Below are positions 8,001 to 16,022 of a stretch of DNA of 38,399 nt, one piece after another (position 1 is the stretch's first letter; every line of letters begins with the position of its first letter). Below the pieces are notes generated by a model, which saw nothing but the letters and a program-made list of their open reading frames with translations, did no database searches and was not told the DNA's origin. The position numbers and the translations under genes are program-made. Origin of the DNA: Phycisphaerales bacterium (GTDB lineage Bacteria > Planctomycetota > Phycisphaerae > UBA1845 > Fen-1342); the NCBI GenBank assembly GCA_016795025.1, contig JAEUIR010000013.1, positions 1-38,399 of the forward strand, read 5' to 3'.

Positions 8001-8139
8001 GGTCGTTGCTACTATCTATCGAGCCATAGGAGTCTCGGTAATCAAAGGTACTGCTTTCATATTTGCATGCCGAGCACGGCGGCACCGTGAATCCCAAAAG
8101 CAAAAGGGAGAGCAGGCACAGGTTGCTCGACTCTCCCAT
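8001..8139 (-). pseudogene. Truncated lipoprotein-like gene start fused out of frame to the rhomboid fragment
   Basis: From an ATG at 8139 the first 46 codons encode a hydrophobic leader (CLLSLLLLGFTVPPCSAC) that resembles a lipoprotein signal. At the 8000/8001 junction the frame enters the rhomboid fragment out of phase and stops at 7963. This looks like the 5' part of a small exported protein cut by the rearrangement. No good Shine-Dalgarno is visible, so the gene itself is uncertain. Confidence 0.35.
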
Positions 8140-8199
8140 TTGCAATCAATGTAAGGCGCACCGACCAGATGACTTGTCGCGCGAGGCCGAATATCCTGG

Positions 8200-8937
8200 C
8201 TATTCCTCTACCGTGATGTTGTACGTCACATCCAGCGCGAAGCCGGTCGCCGCGTTACTGGCCGCAAAGTGAATCGTGTGCTGCCCGGCCGACAGCGGCT
8301 TGATGATCAGCCAATAGCCGTCCGAGACCGCCGTGCGAACATACGGCACCGGGTATCCGAATGCGGATGCCAGTTCCGAGTTCATGTTCATGCTGAAAAC
8401 CGGCGAACGCACCCGGAAGCTGCGCAGATTGCTGACCTGGCGGTTGTCGATCTCGCACGAAATGTCTGCGCCGTTGATGCCGAAGGCGACGATCGCACGG
8501 ATGTCGTCCACCGAGAGCGGGTCCGGCAGTCCCAGGGGGTTCGAGAACCCGGGCACGGTGTCCCATTCGCCATTGATGATCGGGACCAGCAGGTGCTTGT
8601 TGGCGGGAATCGTGACGTTCCGCACCGCCGAGCCGCCGAAAGTGCCCGCCAGGAACCACATTGGGCCGGACTGACCGTTAGTGGCCTGACTGCCGTCTGC
8701 ATCGAGGATCGGGTTGCTGGCCAGATCAAAAGAGGTCGCCCATTGCCACCAGGCGGCGGTCCACTCGGCGTACGTGCGGTCGTCCACACGATGAGAGCGG
8801 TGTACGATTCGCTGGTCGCGGCGGCGACCATCGTCGTCGTCGCCATACGTCAGCACGGGAAAGAAGAGTGCGATAATCGCGCTGCTTCCAAGCGTTGCGG
8901 TCAGCAGCGTGCGGCGTCGAGTGCTCGTAGCGAACAT
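8200..8937 (-). CDS. Secreted conserved hypothetical protein with WWQW motif
   Basis: The ATG at 8937 has GGAG eight bases upstream (aaaGGAGaacacta) and gives a 245-aa protein with an Arg-rich signal peptide ending near TYGDDDDG. The mature part begins with an acidic/basic linker, then YAEWTAAWWQWATS, GQSGPMWFLAGTFGG and LLVPIINGEWD. I recall this combination of tryptophan-rich and WFLAG motifs from uncharacterised exported proteins in diverse bacteria. No catalytic motif is evident. The C-terminal ~70 residues look like a beta-sandwich (AGQHTIHFAAS...). It lies inside the segment bounded by the 297-bp direct repeats, downstream of the kinase. Function unknown. Confidence 0.7.
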   Translation of the reverse strand: MFATSTRRRTLLTATLGSSAIIALFFPVLTYGDDDDGRRRDQRIVHRSHRVDDRTYAEWTAAWWQWATSFDLASNPILDADGSQATNGQSGPMWFLAGTFGGSAVRNVTIPANKHLLVPIINGEWDTVPGFSNPLGLPDPLSVDDIRAIVAFGINGADISCEIDNRQVSNLRSFRVRSPVFSMNMNSELASAFGYPVPYVRTAVSDGYWLIIKPLSAGQHTIHFAASNAATGFALDVTYNITVEE

Positions 8938-9138
8938 TAGTGTTCTCCTTTGAAGGCGACTTGACCGCGGACGCAGGGGCAGAATCACGCGATCCAGCCC
9001 GGCGCGACTCGTCGATCCGACCATATCGCGACAAAAGCAGCCGACGGACACAATCGCGGGACGCGGATATTTCGCCGCTGATTCGGCTCGGATGAGTGGT
9101 GTGGGAAGATTGCGCGCCGGGAGACGTGACGGTTTTGC

Positions 9139-9411
9139 CTAAGGCGGGCCCACTCGCGGCAGCCGCGGCCGGTTCGAGTTGCTACGGCGTATTGCCTTCA
9201 GACTTCTGCGGTCCGCTGTGCGACGTCGCCGGCAAACGCGGCTTACGCAGTTGCACGCGGTATGGCTCGGACTGCGCCGGGCTTGTCTCAAGCCTCGGAC
9301 AACCGGATCCAGCGCCGACGCGCGGGCCAGGAGCCCGACCCGCTGCACAGGAGGCAAGTCGCGCGCGTCGAGGAAAATCCGGCGGACCTGTTCATACCGT
9401 GTGGGGGTCAT
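9139..9411 (-). pseudogene. Remnant of a second Ser/Thr kinase-TPR gene
   Basis: The frame starts in an ATGA overlap with the stop of the kinase gene and encodes MTPTRYEQVRRIFLDARDLP, clearly homologous to the kinase N-terminus MTPTRYQQVQRAFLAAHRLP. Similarity fades after about 38 codons (near DPVVRG), and the rest is Arg/Ser-rich sequence with no kinase motifs before a stop at 9139. It looks like the start of a tandem paralogue whose body has been deleted. A short expressed peptide cannot be excluded because of the translational-coupling geometry. Confidence 0.6.
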
Positions 9412-12400
9412 GGCTCACCCGCTGGCACCAGCGAGGCAGGTTGGGTGGAGGCTTGCCACTCGGCGAGCTTAGCGCGCCATTCGTCAGCCTTAGCGTCGTA
9501 ACCCTGGCCGGGCTCGGCGGCGTGGCGTGCTTCGCAGACCTTCATCATGTTCCTGATCAGCGCGCCCCGCAGCGAGTGTCGCTCGGGCAGCTTTGCTGTC
9601 ACAATCTCGACGGCCGGCTGCAGCAACTCCTCCGCCTCGGCCAGTTTGCCCTGGGCTTGCAGCAGACCGCCCAGATTGCTGACGTAGTTCAGTGTGTTTG
9701 GGTGCGCTTCGCCTAGTATCCGGCGGCTCTTCTCCACGGCGTCCCGGCAATAGGGCTCAGCGTCTACCAGCTTGCCCTGGGCTTGCAACAAGCTGCCCAT
9801 ACTGCTGATCGCGACGCACGTGGAAGGGTGCTCGGCGCCCAGCACGCGACGGCTCTTCTCCAACACCTCTAGCACGAGTGGTTCGGCCTCGTTCAGCTTG
9901 TGCTGGTCGCTCAGCAGCAGGCCCATGTTATTGATGGAGCGCAGCGTATTCGGGTGCTCATCGCCCAGTATGCGCCGGCATTTCTCCAGCGCCTCGCGGT
10001 AGTATGGCTCGGCCTCATCGAGTTTGCCCTGAGACTTTAGCAACATGCCCATGTTGTTGATTGGGGCGAGCGTCTCCGCGTGCTCGGCGCCGAACACACG
10101 GCGATACTTCTCCAGTGCCTCGCGTACATACGGCTCGGCCTCTGCCAGTTTGCCTTGAGTCTGCAATACATGCCCCAGGTTATTGATCGAGCTTAACGTG
10201 TTTGGATGCTCGTCACCCAACACACGGCGCCGCGCCGCGAGCGCCTCGCGAACGTACACTTCGGCCTCCGCCAGTTTGCCCTCGCTGTAAAGCAGCATGC
10301 CCATGTTGTTGATGGAGGTGAGCGTGGTCGGGTGCTCGTCGCCCAGGGTGCGGCGGCGCGTCTCCAGCGCCTCAAGAAAGTATGGTTCGGCCTCGGCGAG
10401 CCTGCCTTGCGCGTACAGCACAGCGCCCAGGTTGCCCAACGAAGCGAGCGTGTGAGGGTGTTCATCCCCCAGCACGCGACGATATTTCTCCAGTGCCTCG
10501 CGGTAGTATGACTCGGCCTCAGCCAGTTTGCCCTGGCTCTGCAGCAGAGCGCCCATGTCGTTGATTGAGGTCAGTGTCGCTGCATTTTCGTCACCCAGGA
10601 TGCGGCGGCGCTTCTCCAGCAATTGGCGGTAGTACAACTCCGCTTCGGCCGGCCTGCCTTGGTCTTGCAGCAGACCGGCCATGTTGTTGATGAAGGTGAG
10701 CGTGTCTGGGTGCTCGTCGCCCAGCACGCGAGCGGACTTCTCCAGTGCTTCGCGGAAGAATGGCTCGGCCTCGGCCCGCCTTCCCTGGGCTTGCAGCAAG
10801 AAGCCCATGTTACTGATTGAGTGCAGCGTCTCCGGGTGCTCGTCGCCCAGCACGCGACGGCGCTTTTCCAACACCTCGCGGTGGTACGGCTCGGCATCAG
10901 CCAGCTTTCCCTGAGCTTGCAGCAAGTTGGCCATGTTGTTCAAGCAGGGGAGCGTCTCTGGGTGCTCCTCGCCCAGGACGCGTCGGTACGCGTCCAGCGC
11001 CTCGCGGTAGTACGGCTCGGCCTCGGTCAACTTCCCTCGGACTTGCAGCACGTAGCCCATGTTGTTGATCGAAGTCAGCGTGTGCCGATTTTCGTCGCCA
11101 AGAACGCGGCGGCACTTTTCCAAGGCCTCGCGGAAGTAGGACTCGGCCTCGGCCAGCTTGCCCCGAGCTTGCAGTACGTAACCCATGTTGTTGATGGAGG
11201 AGAGCGTGCTTGGGTGCTCCTCGCCCAGGACGCGGCGCCGCTGATTGAGCGCCTCAAGATAATACGGCTCCGCCTGATCCGGCTTGCCTTGGGCTTGCAG
11301 CAGCGCGCCCATGTTGTTGATCGAGGTGAGCGTGCTCGGGTGCTCGTCGCCTAACATGCGGCGCCGAATTCCAAGGGCCTCTTCTTGCGGTGCCGCGGCG
11401 CGGTCGAGCAGGCCAAGCGCGAGCAACGTGTCGGCGAGCGTCTGCAGCAACTGCGCTTGGACCAGTGGCTGGTCCTCGAACTTTTCGTGGGCGGCCGCGA
11501 GCGCCCGTGTGAAGATGTTGCGATCAAGCTGATCGAGGGCGATGTTCGTCAAGTTCACGCCGGCCAGCAGCTCGTCGAGTTGCGCGGTCCGCGACTCAAC
11601 TTCGTCGTCGTCCAACGCGGACCGCTCCATCGCCAAGCGCGCCTCCTCCAGCAGTTTCGCGCGCATTTCCGCACCCATTTTTCGCGCGTCGATGTCGGAT
11701 AGCTGCTCGGCCTGAAAGTCCGCGACCTGTTGCGTCTCGTCCGCTCGGTCAATGGCCGCCTGCGCCTGCTTCTTGGCCTCCGCCGCTTCGCGGTCGGCTC
11801 GTTGTCGCTGCTCGACTTCCGCCGCCTGCGCAGCGACCGCGCGCGCAAAGCCGATGCTCGTACCGATGAACCCAAGCACAAGCGCGGCTGCGACCAAGCT
11901 CATCGCCGTCACCGCACCGCGATTGCGGCCGACTAGTTTTCGCAGGCGATATGCCGCGCTCGGTGGCGCGGCAACCACCGGTTCGCCGTTCATGTATCGC
12001 TGGATGTCTGCCGCAAGTCCGTTCGCCGTCTCGTAGCGCCGCTGGCGGTCCTTTTCGAGACACTTCATTACGATCCAGTCGAGATCGCCGAGCAGCGTGC
12101 GGCGGAGGCGCTGCGGGTCGATCTGGCGCCGGGCGGCGACGTCCTTCGCGGCCGCGCCGAGCGTCGAGATGCGACTGGACGGCGTCGGCGGCTCTTCCTC
12201 GCGGATAATCCGCTGAAACTCGAACAGCGAGGCCGAGCGCAGCCGGGCAGGATCAAACGGCAAGTGGCCGGTCAGCAGTTCGTAGAGAAGCACACCCAGG
12301 GCATACACGTCGCTGCGCGTGTCGATGTCCATGCTGGTCAGTTCGGCCTGCTCGGGACTCATGTACGCCGGTGTGCCCAACACCTGGCGGAACCCGGTAA

Positions 12401-13238
12401 CCACCGTGCTATCGGTCAGGCGTCCGCTGGTCGCCTTGGCGATGCCGAAGTCGATCACCTTCGGAACGGGCTTGCCATCCGCCAGCGCCACCAGCACGTT
12501 GCTGGGCTTAAGGTCGCGGTGGATGATCCCCTTCTGGTGCGCGTGCTGCACCGCGTGGCAGACATCGACAAACAGCACCAGCCGCTCGCGCAGCGGCGTC
12601 TGCACCACGTCGCAGTACTTTGTGATCGGCTCGCCCTTGACGAGCTCCATCACAAAGTACGGCCGGCCGGTCTCCGTAGCCCCGGCGTCGAACACGCGGG
12701 CGATATTGGCGTGGTCCATCATCGCCAGCGCCTGACGCTCCGACTCGAAGCGGGCCACAACCTCGCGCGTGTCCATGCCCAGCTTGATGACTTTCAGCGC
12801 CACTTTGCGGGCGATCGGCGAACGCTGCTCGGCCTCGTAGACGCTGCCCATGCCGCCCTCGCCGATGATCCGCAGCAGGCGGTAGGGGCCGATCTGGGTG
12901 CCGATCCGGGCGACCGCGTCCACGGGGTCTGTGGTGCGGTTATCGTCGAGCGTTTCGGCTTCGGACACACCGCCGGGCTGCATGGTGTGATCAAGCAGAT
13001 TGGTCGGTGAGTCCCGGTGAATCGCCGCCAGCAGCCCGGCGGCCAGCGTTTCGCTGTCGATCGGCCGGTCGAGAAAGCTCGCCCCGCTCTGTGCTGCGGC
13101 CAAGAGCTGCTCAACTTCGCGGGCCAGTTCGCGGTCCGAGCGCAGCTCGCACCGCACGAAAGCCACCTGGTCCGCCGATGGCAGGCGGTGCGCCGCGAGA
13201 AACGCCCGCTGAACCTGTTGGTAGCGCGTCGGAGTCAC
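9408..13238 (-). CDS. Membrane Ser/Thr protein kinase with 14 extracytoplasmic TPRs
   Basis: The 1276-aa protein has an N-terminal segment (1-115) and a Hanks-type kinase domain (~119-400). Its glycine loop GEGGMGSVYE is near 126-135, with K149, HRDLKPSN (240-247), DFGIA (263-267) and SPEQ (294-297), so all core catalytic residues are present. One membrane helix is at ~441-464. A coiled coil follows (~467-560), then 14 uninterrupted 42-residue kinesin-light-chain-type TPRs (625-1212). The kinase is cytoplasmic and the TPR array is predicted to be outside, as in a receptor. It lies 66 bp after the ECF sigma gene, and planctomycete ECF groups are known to pair with such kinases, so it probably controls that sigma factor by phosphorylation (inference). 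Confidence 0.9.
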   Translation of the reverse strand: MTPTRYQQVQRAFLAAHRLPSADQVAFVRCELRSDRELAREVEQLLAAAQSGASFLDRPIDSETLAAGLLAAIHRDSPTNLLDHTMQPGGVSEAETLDDNRTTDPVDAVARIGTQIGPYRLLRIIGEGGMGSVYEAEQRSPIARKVALKVIKLGMDTREVVARFESERQALAMMDHANIARVFDAGATETGRPYFVMELVKGEPITKYCDVVQTPLRERLVLFVDVCHAVQHAHQKGIIHRDLKPSNVLVALADGKPVPKVIDFGIAKATSGRLTDSTVVTGFRQVLGTPAYMSPEQAELTSMDIDTRSDVYALGVLLYELLTGHLPFDPARLRSASLFEFQRIIREEEPPTPSSRISTLGAAAKDVAARRQIDPQRLRRTLLGDLDWIVMKCLEKDRQRRYETANGLAADIQRYMNGEPVVAAPPSAAYRLRKLVGRNRGAVTAMSLVAAALVLGFIGTSIGFARAVAAQAAEVEQRQRADREAAEAKKQAQAAIDRADETQQVADFQAEQLSDIDARKMGAEMRAKLLEEARLAMERSALDDDEVESRTAQLDELLAGVNLTNIALDQLDRNIFTRALAAAHEKFEDQPLVQAQLLQTLADTLLALGLLDRAAAPQEEALGIRRRMLGDEHPSTLTSINNMGALLQAQGKPDQAEPYYLEALNQRRRVLGEEHPSTLSSINNMGYVLQARGKLAEAESYFREALEKCRRVLGDENRHTLTSINNMGYVLQVRGKLTEAEPYYREALDAYRRVLGEEHPETLPCLNNMANLLQAQGKLADAEPYHREVLEKRRRVLGDEHPETLHSISNMGFLLQAQGRRAEAEPFFREALEKSARVLGDEHPDTLTFINNMAGLLQDQGRPAEAELYYRQLLEKRRRILGDENAATLTSINDMGALLQSQGKLAEAESYYREALEKYRRVLGDEHPHTLASLGNLGAVLYAQGRLAEAEPYFLEALETRRRTLGDEHPTTLTSINNMGMLLYSEGKLAEAEVYVREALAARRRVLGDEHPNTLSSINNLGHVLQTQGKLAEAEPYVREALEKYRRVFGAEHAETLAPINNMGMLLKSQGKLDEAEPYYREALEKCRRILGDEHPNTLRSINNMGLLLSDQHKLNEAEPLVLEVLEKSRRVLGAEHPSTCVAISSMGSLLQAQGKLVDAEPYCRDAVEKSRRILGEAHPNTLNYVSNLGGLLQAQGKLAEAEELLQPAVEIVTAKLPERHSLRGALIRNMMKVCEARHAAEPGQGYDAKADEWRAKLAEWQASTQPASLVPAGEP
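9603..11366 (-). repeat. 14 tandem 126-bp repeats encoding TPRs
   Basis: The kinase gene contains 14 in-phase units of exactly 126 bp (1764 bp) with no spacer. Each encodes the pattern RRxLGDEHPxTLxSINNMGxLLxxQGKLAEAEPYYREALEK, quoted here only as a consensus with variable x positions. Units differ throughout, so this is an old but length-constrained array that could expand or contract by slippage. Confidence 0.9.
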
Positions 13239-13304
13239 GACGAGTCTCCGTAATCTGCCCCGCTGGACAAGACATCCCGCGATAAACCCAGGCCGCAGGC
13301 CCGA

Positions 13305-13886
13305 CTATTCCGCGGCGTTCGAAGATTCGCCGCGCAGCTCCCGGCACAGCCAAGCCCGGGCCATGGCCCAGTCGCCATCCACGGTGCTGGGCGCCACGTC
13401 GAGGGTTTTCGCGATCTCGTCCGTGGTCATTCCGCCGAAGTAGCGCAGTTCAACCACCCGGGCCTGCCGTGTGCTGAATTGGCCGAGCCGTTGGAGTGCC
13501 TCGTCCAAGGCGAGCATGTCGATATGGTTGTCGTCGATGTGAGCGGCAGCCGCGTCTTCGAGCGGCAGGGCGGTTCGACCGCCGCCGCGTTTGATGCGTC
13601 CGCGGGTGCGGGCGTAATCGACGAGGATGCGCCGGATCGCGTGGGCGGCGACCGCGAAGAAATGGGCCCGGTCGCGCCATTGAGCCTGGGTCTGGTCAAC
13701 CAGCTTGATGTATGCCTCATGCACCAGGGATGTGGCTTGGAGCGTGTGGCCGGCTCGCTCCCGGCGAAGGTGGCTCTCGGCCAAGGCTCGCAGCTCGGCG
13801 TAAACCAGGGGGAGTAGCTCGTCGACAGCGGCAGAGCGCCCGCTCGCGACCAGCTGAATCAACCGGGTTACGTCCGTTTCGGGCAT
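13305..13886 (-). CDS. ECF-family RNA polymerase sigma factor
   Basis: This 193-aa protein has sigma region 2 (~10-90; VHEAYIKLVDQ, WRDRAHFFAVAAHAIRRILV) and region 4 with a helix-turn-helix (~125-185; RQARVVELRYFGGMTTDEIA, LDVAPSTVDGDW). The sequence resembles the planctomycete/acidobacterial ECF group annotated as Sig-70_X6 (TIGR02999-like). A strong GGAGG lies eight bases before the ATG. No anti-sigma gene is adjacent; the downstream gene is the membrane kinase-TPR protein, so regulation by phosphorylation is likely. Target promoters cannot be identified from this window. Confidence 0.9.
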   Translation of the reverse strand: MPETDVTRLIQLVASGRSAAVDELLPLVYAELRALAESHLRRERAGHTLQATSLVHEAYIKLVDQTQAQWRDRAHFFAVAAHAIRRILVDYARTRGRIKRGGGRTALPLEDAAAAHIDDNHIDMLALDEALQRLGQFSTRQARVVELRYFGGMTTDEIAKTLDVAPSTVDGDWAMARAWLCRELRGESSNAAE

Positions 13887-14233
13887 GCGCGAGCCACCTC
13901 CGAAAAAAATCGGCCAGAAGAGTCAAGATTACACGCCGAATTTACCGCGATTTGGGATGCAACGCAACGAATCTCGTCGCGTTGCGTCCTATCGCCGTCA
14001 AGTCTCCGAGCGCGATCGCCAGACGGCGGTTAACCGAACATATACCGAATACTAGGCGATAGCACGCAGCCGTTTGTGCCGGTGCTTCGTTGGAAATCTC
14101 GCGGCGACTGGACGACAAACCAGATCCGTGATGAGAATCGATGCAAATTCGCACCGTTCTCTCCCGCGAACGCCGCAGGAGTAGTCGATCGAACCGAAGC
14201 AGCCGGCGCTAAAATTTTCACTTATTTCTGCGC
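13887..14233. other. Intergenic region upstream of the ECF sigma gene
   Basis: These 347 bp separate the sigma gene start from the rhomboid stop. They contain the inverted repeat at 13962-13987 and an AT-rich patch near 14030-14060 (GGTTAACCGAACATATACCG). I see no gene; short minus-strand frames here lack domains and ribosome-binding sites. No convincing -35/-10 pair was found. Confidence 0.5.
13962..13987. promoter_or_regulatory. 8-bp inverted repeat upstream of the ECF sigma gene
   Basis: ACGCAACG (13962-13969) and CGTTGCGT (13980-13987) are perfect inverted arms around a 10-base spacer, 76-101 bp upstream of the sigma start codon. This is a plausible operator for the sigma/kinase operon, or a hairpin ending transcripts from upstream. 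Confidence 0.35.
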
Positions 14234-15559
14234 TTACCAGATCGACATCCGCTTCGCATTTGGCTTGCCGATGAGATTCCAGGCCCACGTTCCCAGCGCG
14301 ACGGAGAATAGGTCGTTTCCGCGAGCGTTGACGACGCGCGCAAATAGCAGCGCCGCGGCCAGCGCCACGCCGCCGATGAATCCGCCCAAATGCGCCCAAT
14401 GCGCCACGTTGTCCTGAATGCCGAAGTACGTATAGACCACGTCGAACGCGATGTAGAACAGCACCACCCAGAAGCCGCGCATCGGAAAGATATTCATGTG
14501 CAGCTTGAACAGCGCCGCAAGCCCCCAGCGCCACCAGACCGCCATATGCACCTTTGCGACGGGAAACAGCACGAGGTACATGCCGGCCAGCCCCATGACC
14601 GCCCCCGACGCGCCGAGCATCGGCGCCAGCGGCTCATCGCGCGACGCAACATCGTGCGCCAGCCCGGCCGCGTATGCGAGCAGCACGTAACAAATCACCG
14701 TAAGCACGTTTCCAATCAGCATATTGACGCGCGAGCCGAAGATCATCAGGAACAGCATGTTGCCGGCAAGGTGAAGCAAATCGGCGTGCAGAAATGCGCA
14801 CGTCAGCGGCTGGTACCAGCGAAATTCTCCGACTTCCATCGATCGCAACTCGGTGAGCGCCGCTTGAAGCTCTTCGTTGTTGCCCAACTCGCCGGACTCC
14901 CGTAATTGCTTTTCCAACTCGGCGATCTCGCTCTGCAACTCAATGCGAGCGTCCAGGTCGCCGCTCCATAGCATCCACAGCGCGAGCTTCGAATCCTTGG
15001 TGGGGCTGTAGAGGTACGCGGCCATGAACCACACGCTGATGCATACGGTGAGCAGCGCCACGCCGCGCGCCACCCAGGGCTTGCGCGTGCCAAACGCTTC
15101 CGACGCAATCGGATAAAAACCAAAAAAGCACAGAAAGCTCAGCGGGCGAATCACGCGCTCCGCGTTTATGTAGGCGGCGTCGAGATGTGCGTCGTCGCGC
15201 ATCTGGATCGATCGGCCGGTTTTCAGATCGACGCCGCATTGCACGCAGATTTTCGCGCCTGGCGCGGCGTGCTGGCCGCAGGAAGGGCATTTCGGTCCGG
15301 CACCTCGGGGCGTGATGGTGTCGCTGATCGCGCTATGCGCCGATTCGCGCGGTTCCTCCACCGGCACCACTCGGAGAACAGCCTCGCCTTCGGCCAGCGC
15401 GGCCAACGGATTCGTATTGCCGCTTGCCGGCAACGAGGGCACCTCGATCGGCTGCTTGCACTTCGGGCAGCGGGCACGTTTGCCGGCCCAATGGCGCGGC
15501 ACCAGCACGCGCTTGCCGCATGTACATTCGACCTTCAGCGTTTCAGCGACATTTTTCAT
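14234..15559 (-). CDS. Rhomboid intramembrane serine protease with two N-terminal zinc ribbons
   Basis: I chose the ATG at 15559, preceded by GGAAGG, giving 441 aa. Two zinc-ribbon-like motifs precede the membrane part: C12/C14/C31/C34 and C91/C94/C105/C108. A membrane segment (~161-183) and a charged coiled coil (~200-242) follow. Then comes the rhomboid core, with H258-x4-H263-x3-N267 (FLHADLLHLAGN), LGASGAVMGL with catalytic S318, and HWAHLGG with catalytic H390. It should cleave membrane-anchored substrates within the bilayer; the substrate is unknown. The last ~98 codons are duplicated at 7704-8000. The gene stands alone, with 483 bp upstream containing duplicated fragments. Confidence 0.88.
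   Translation of the reverse strand: MKNVAETLKVECTCGKRVLVPRHWAGKRARCPKCKQPIEVPSLPASGNTNPLAALAEGEAVLRVVPVEEPRESAHSAISDTITPRGAGPKCPSCGQHAAPGAKICVQCGVDLKTGRSIQMRDDAHLDAAYINAERVIRPLSFLCFFGFYPIASEAFGTRKPWVARGVALLTVCISVWFMAAYLYSPTKDSKLALWMLWSGDLDARIELQSEIAELEKQLRESGELGNNEELQAALTELRSMEVGEFRWYQPLTCAFLHADLLHLAGNMLFLMIFGSRVNMLIGNVLTVICYVLLAYAAGLAHDVASRDEPLAPMLGASGAVMGLAGMYLVLFPVAKVHMAVWWRWGLAALFKLHMNIFPMRGFWVVLFYIAFDVVYTYFGIQDNVAHWAHLGGFIGGVALAAALLFARVVNARGNDLFSVALGTWAWNLIGKPNAKRMSIW
14235..14531 (-). repeat. 297-bp direct repeat B within the rhomboid gene
   Basis: This segment is 97.6% identical (290/297, ungapped) to 7704-8000 in the same orientation. All seven differences fall in the half nearest the stop codon. 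The two copies bracket 6.2 kb holding the WWQW gene, the kinase and the sigma gene. Confidence 0.9.
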
Positions 15560-15735
15560 GTCGGACGCCTTCCGTGAGTTGATCCGAATCGCGATCATAC
15601 CGAATTCACGCGGAACTTCGCGAATCCGACCGGGCCGGCGACCCCAAAAAAACCGAGTCGAGTCGCGGCCGGGAAATGCCACTACAAGGCCCTACCGAAT
15701 CGTCTGCGGAATTGCTGCGGGAAATGGCTCAAACA

Positions 15736-15780
15736 AGCACCATCGTACCCGCACAAATGTATAGTGAACGCCGCGATCCG
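15736..15780 (+). repeat. 45-bp repeat, copy 1
   Basis: These bases match 21281-21325 at 42 of 45 positions in the same orientation (starts AGCACCATCGTACC, ends GCCGCGATCCG). Both copies lie in intergenic DNA beside a dockerin-protein gene: here near the 3' side of the 1675-aa gene, and at copy 2 before the 471-aa gene. Confidence 0.75.
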
Positions 15781-15863
15781 TGCGCGTGCGTCTCGGCCGG
15801 AGCGACTGGCGCAGTTGGAACCGGCGAAGAAGCGATGAATGAATACGACCGAATAGCGAGTGA
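15775..15863 (+). repeat. Detached copy of the isomerase gene 3' end
   Basis: The segment aligns ungapped with 7593-7681 (about 86% identity) in the same orientation, but nothing upstream resembles the rest of the isomerase. It is a relic of a segmental duplication that also involved the rhomboid gene. Confidence 0.7.
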
Positions 15864-15998
15864 AAATCCCAAGCGCCTGAAGATGAACCAGCATCCTTCA
15901 GCTTGATGGCGTGGGCTTCGCGAGCGAAATTCAGGCCGAAGGTTTCGGATTGGTCAGCCGGGCGTCGAAGCGTGGCGCCACGCCCTGATGCCCTCGGC

Positions 15999-16022
15999 CG
16001 ACCGGCGCAACCGCGCCGGTCG
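15999..16022 (-). terminator. Hairpin terminator after the 1675-aa secreted protein gene
   Basis: CGACCGGCGC (15999-16008) pairs over ten bases with GCGCCGGTCG (16013-16022) around a 4-base loop, starting 20 bp after the stop at 16043 in the direction of transcription. There is no T-run. A further palindrome at 15970-15983 follows. Confidence 0.55.

Noticed and set aside
9603-11366. CRISPR-like regular repetition
   Set aside because: The 126-bp period has no unique spacers and encodes in-frame TPRs.
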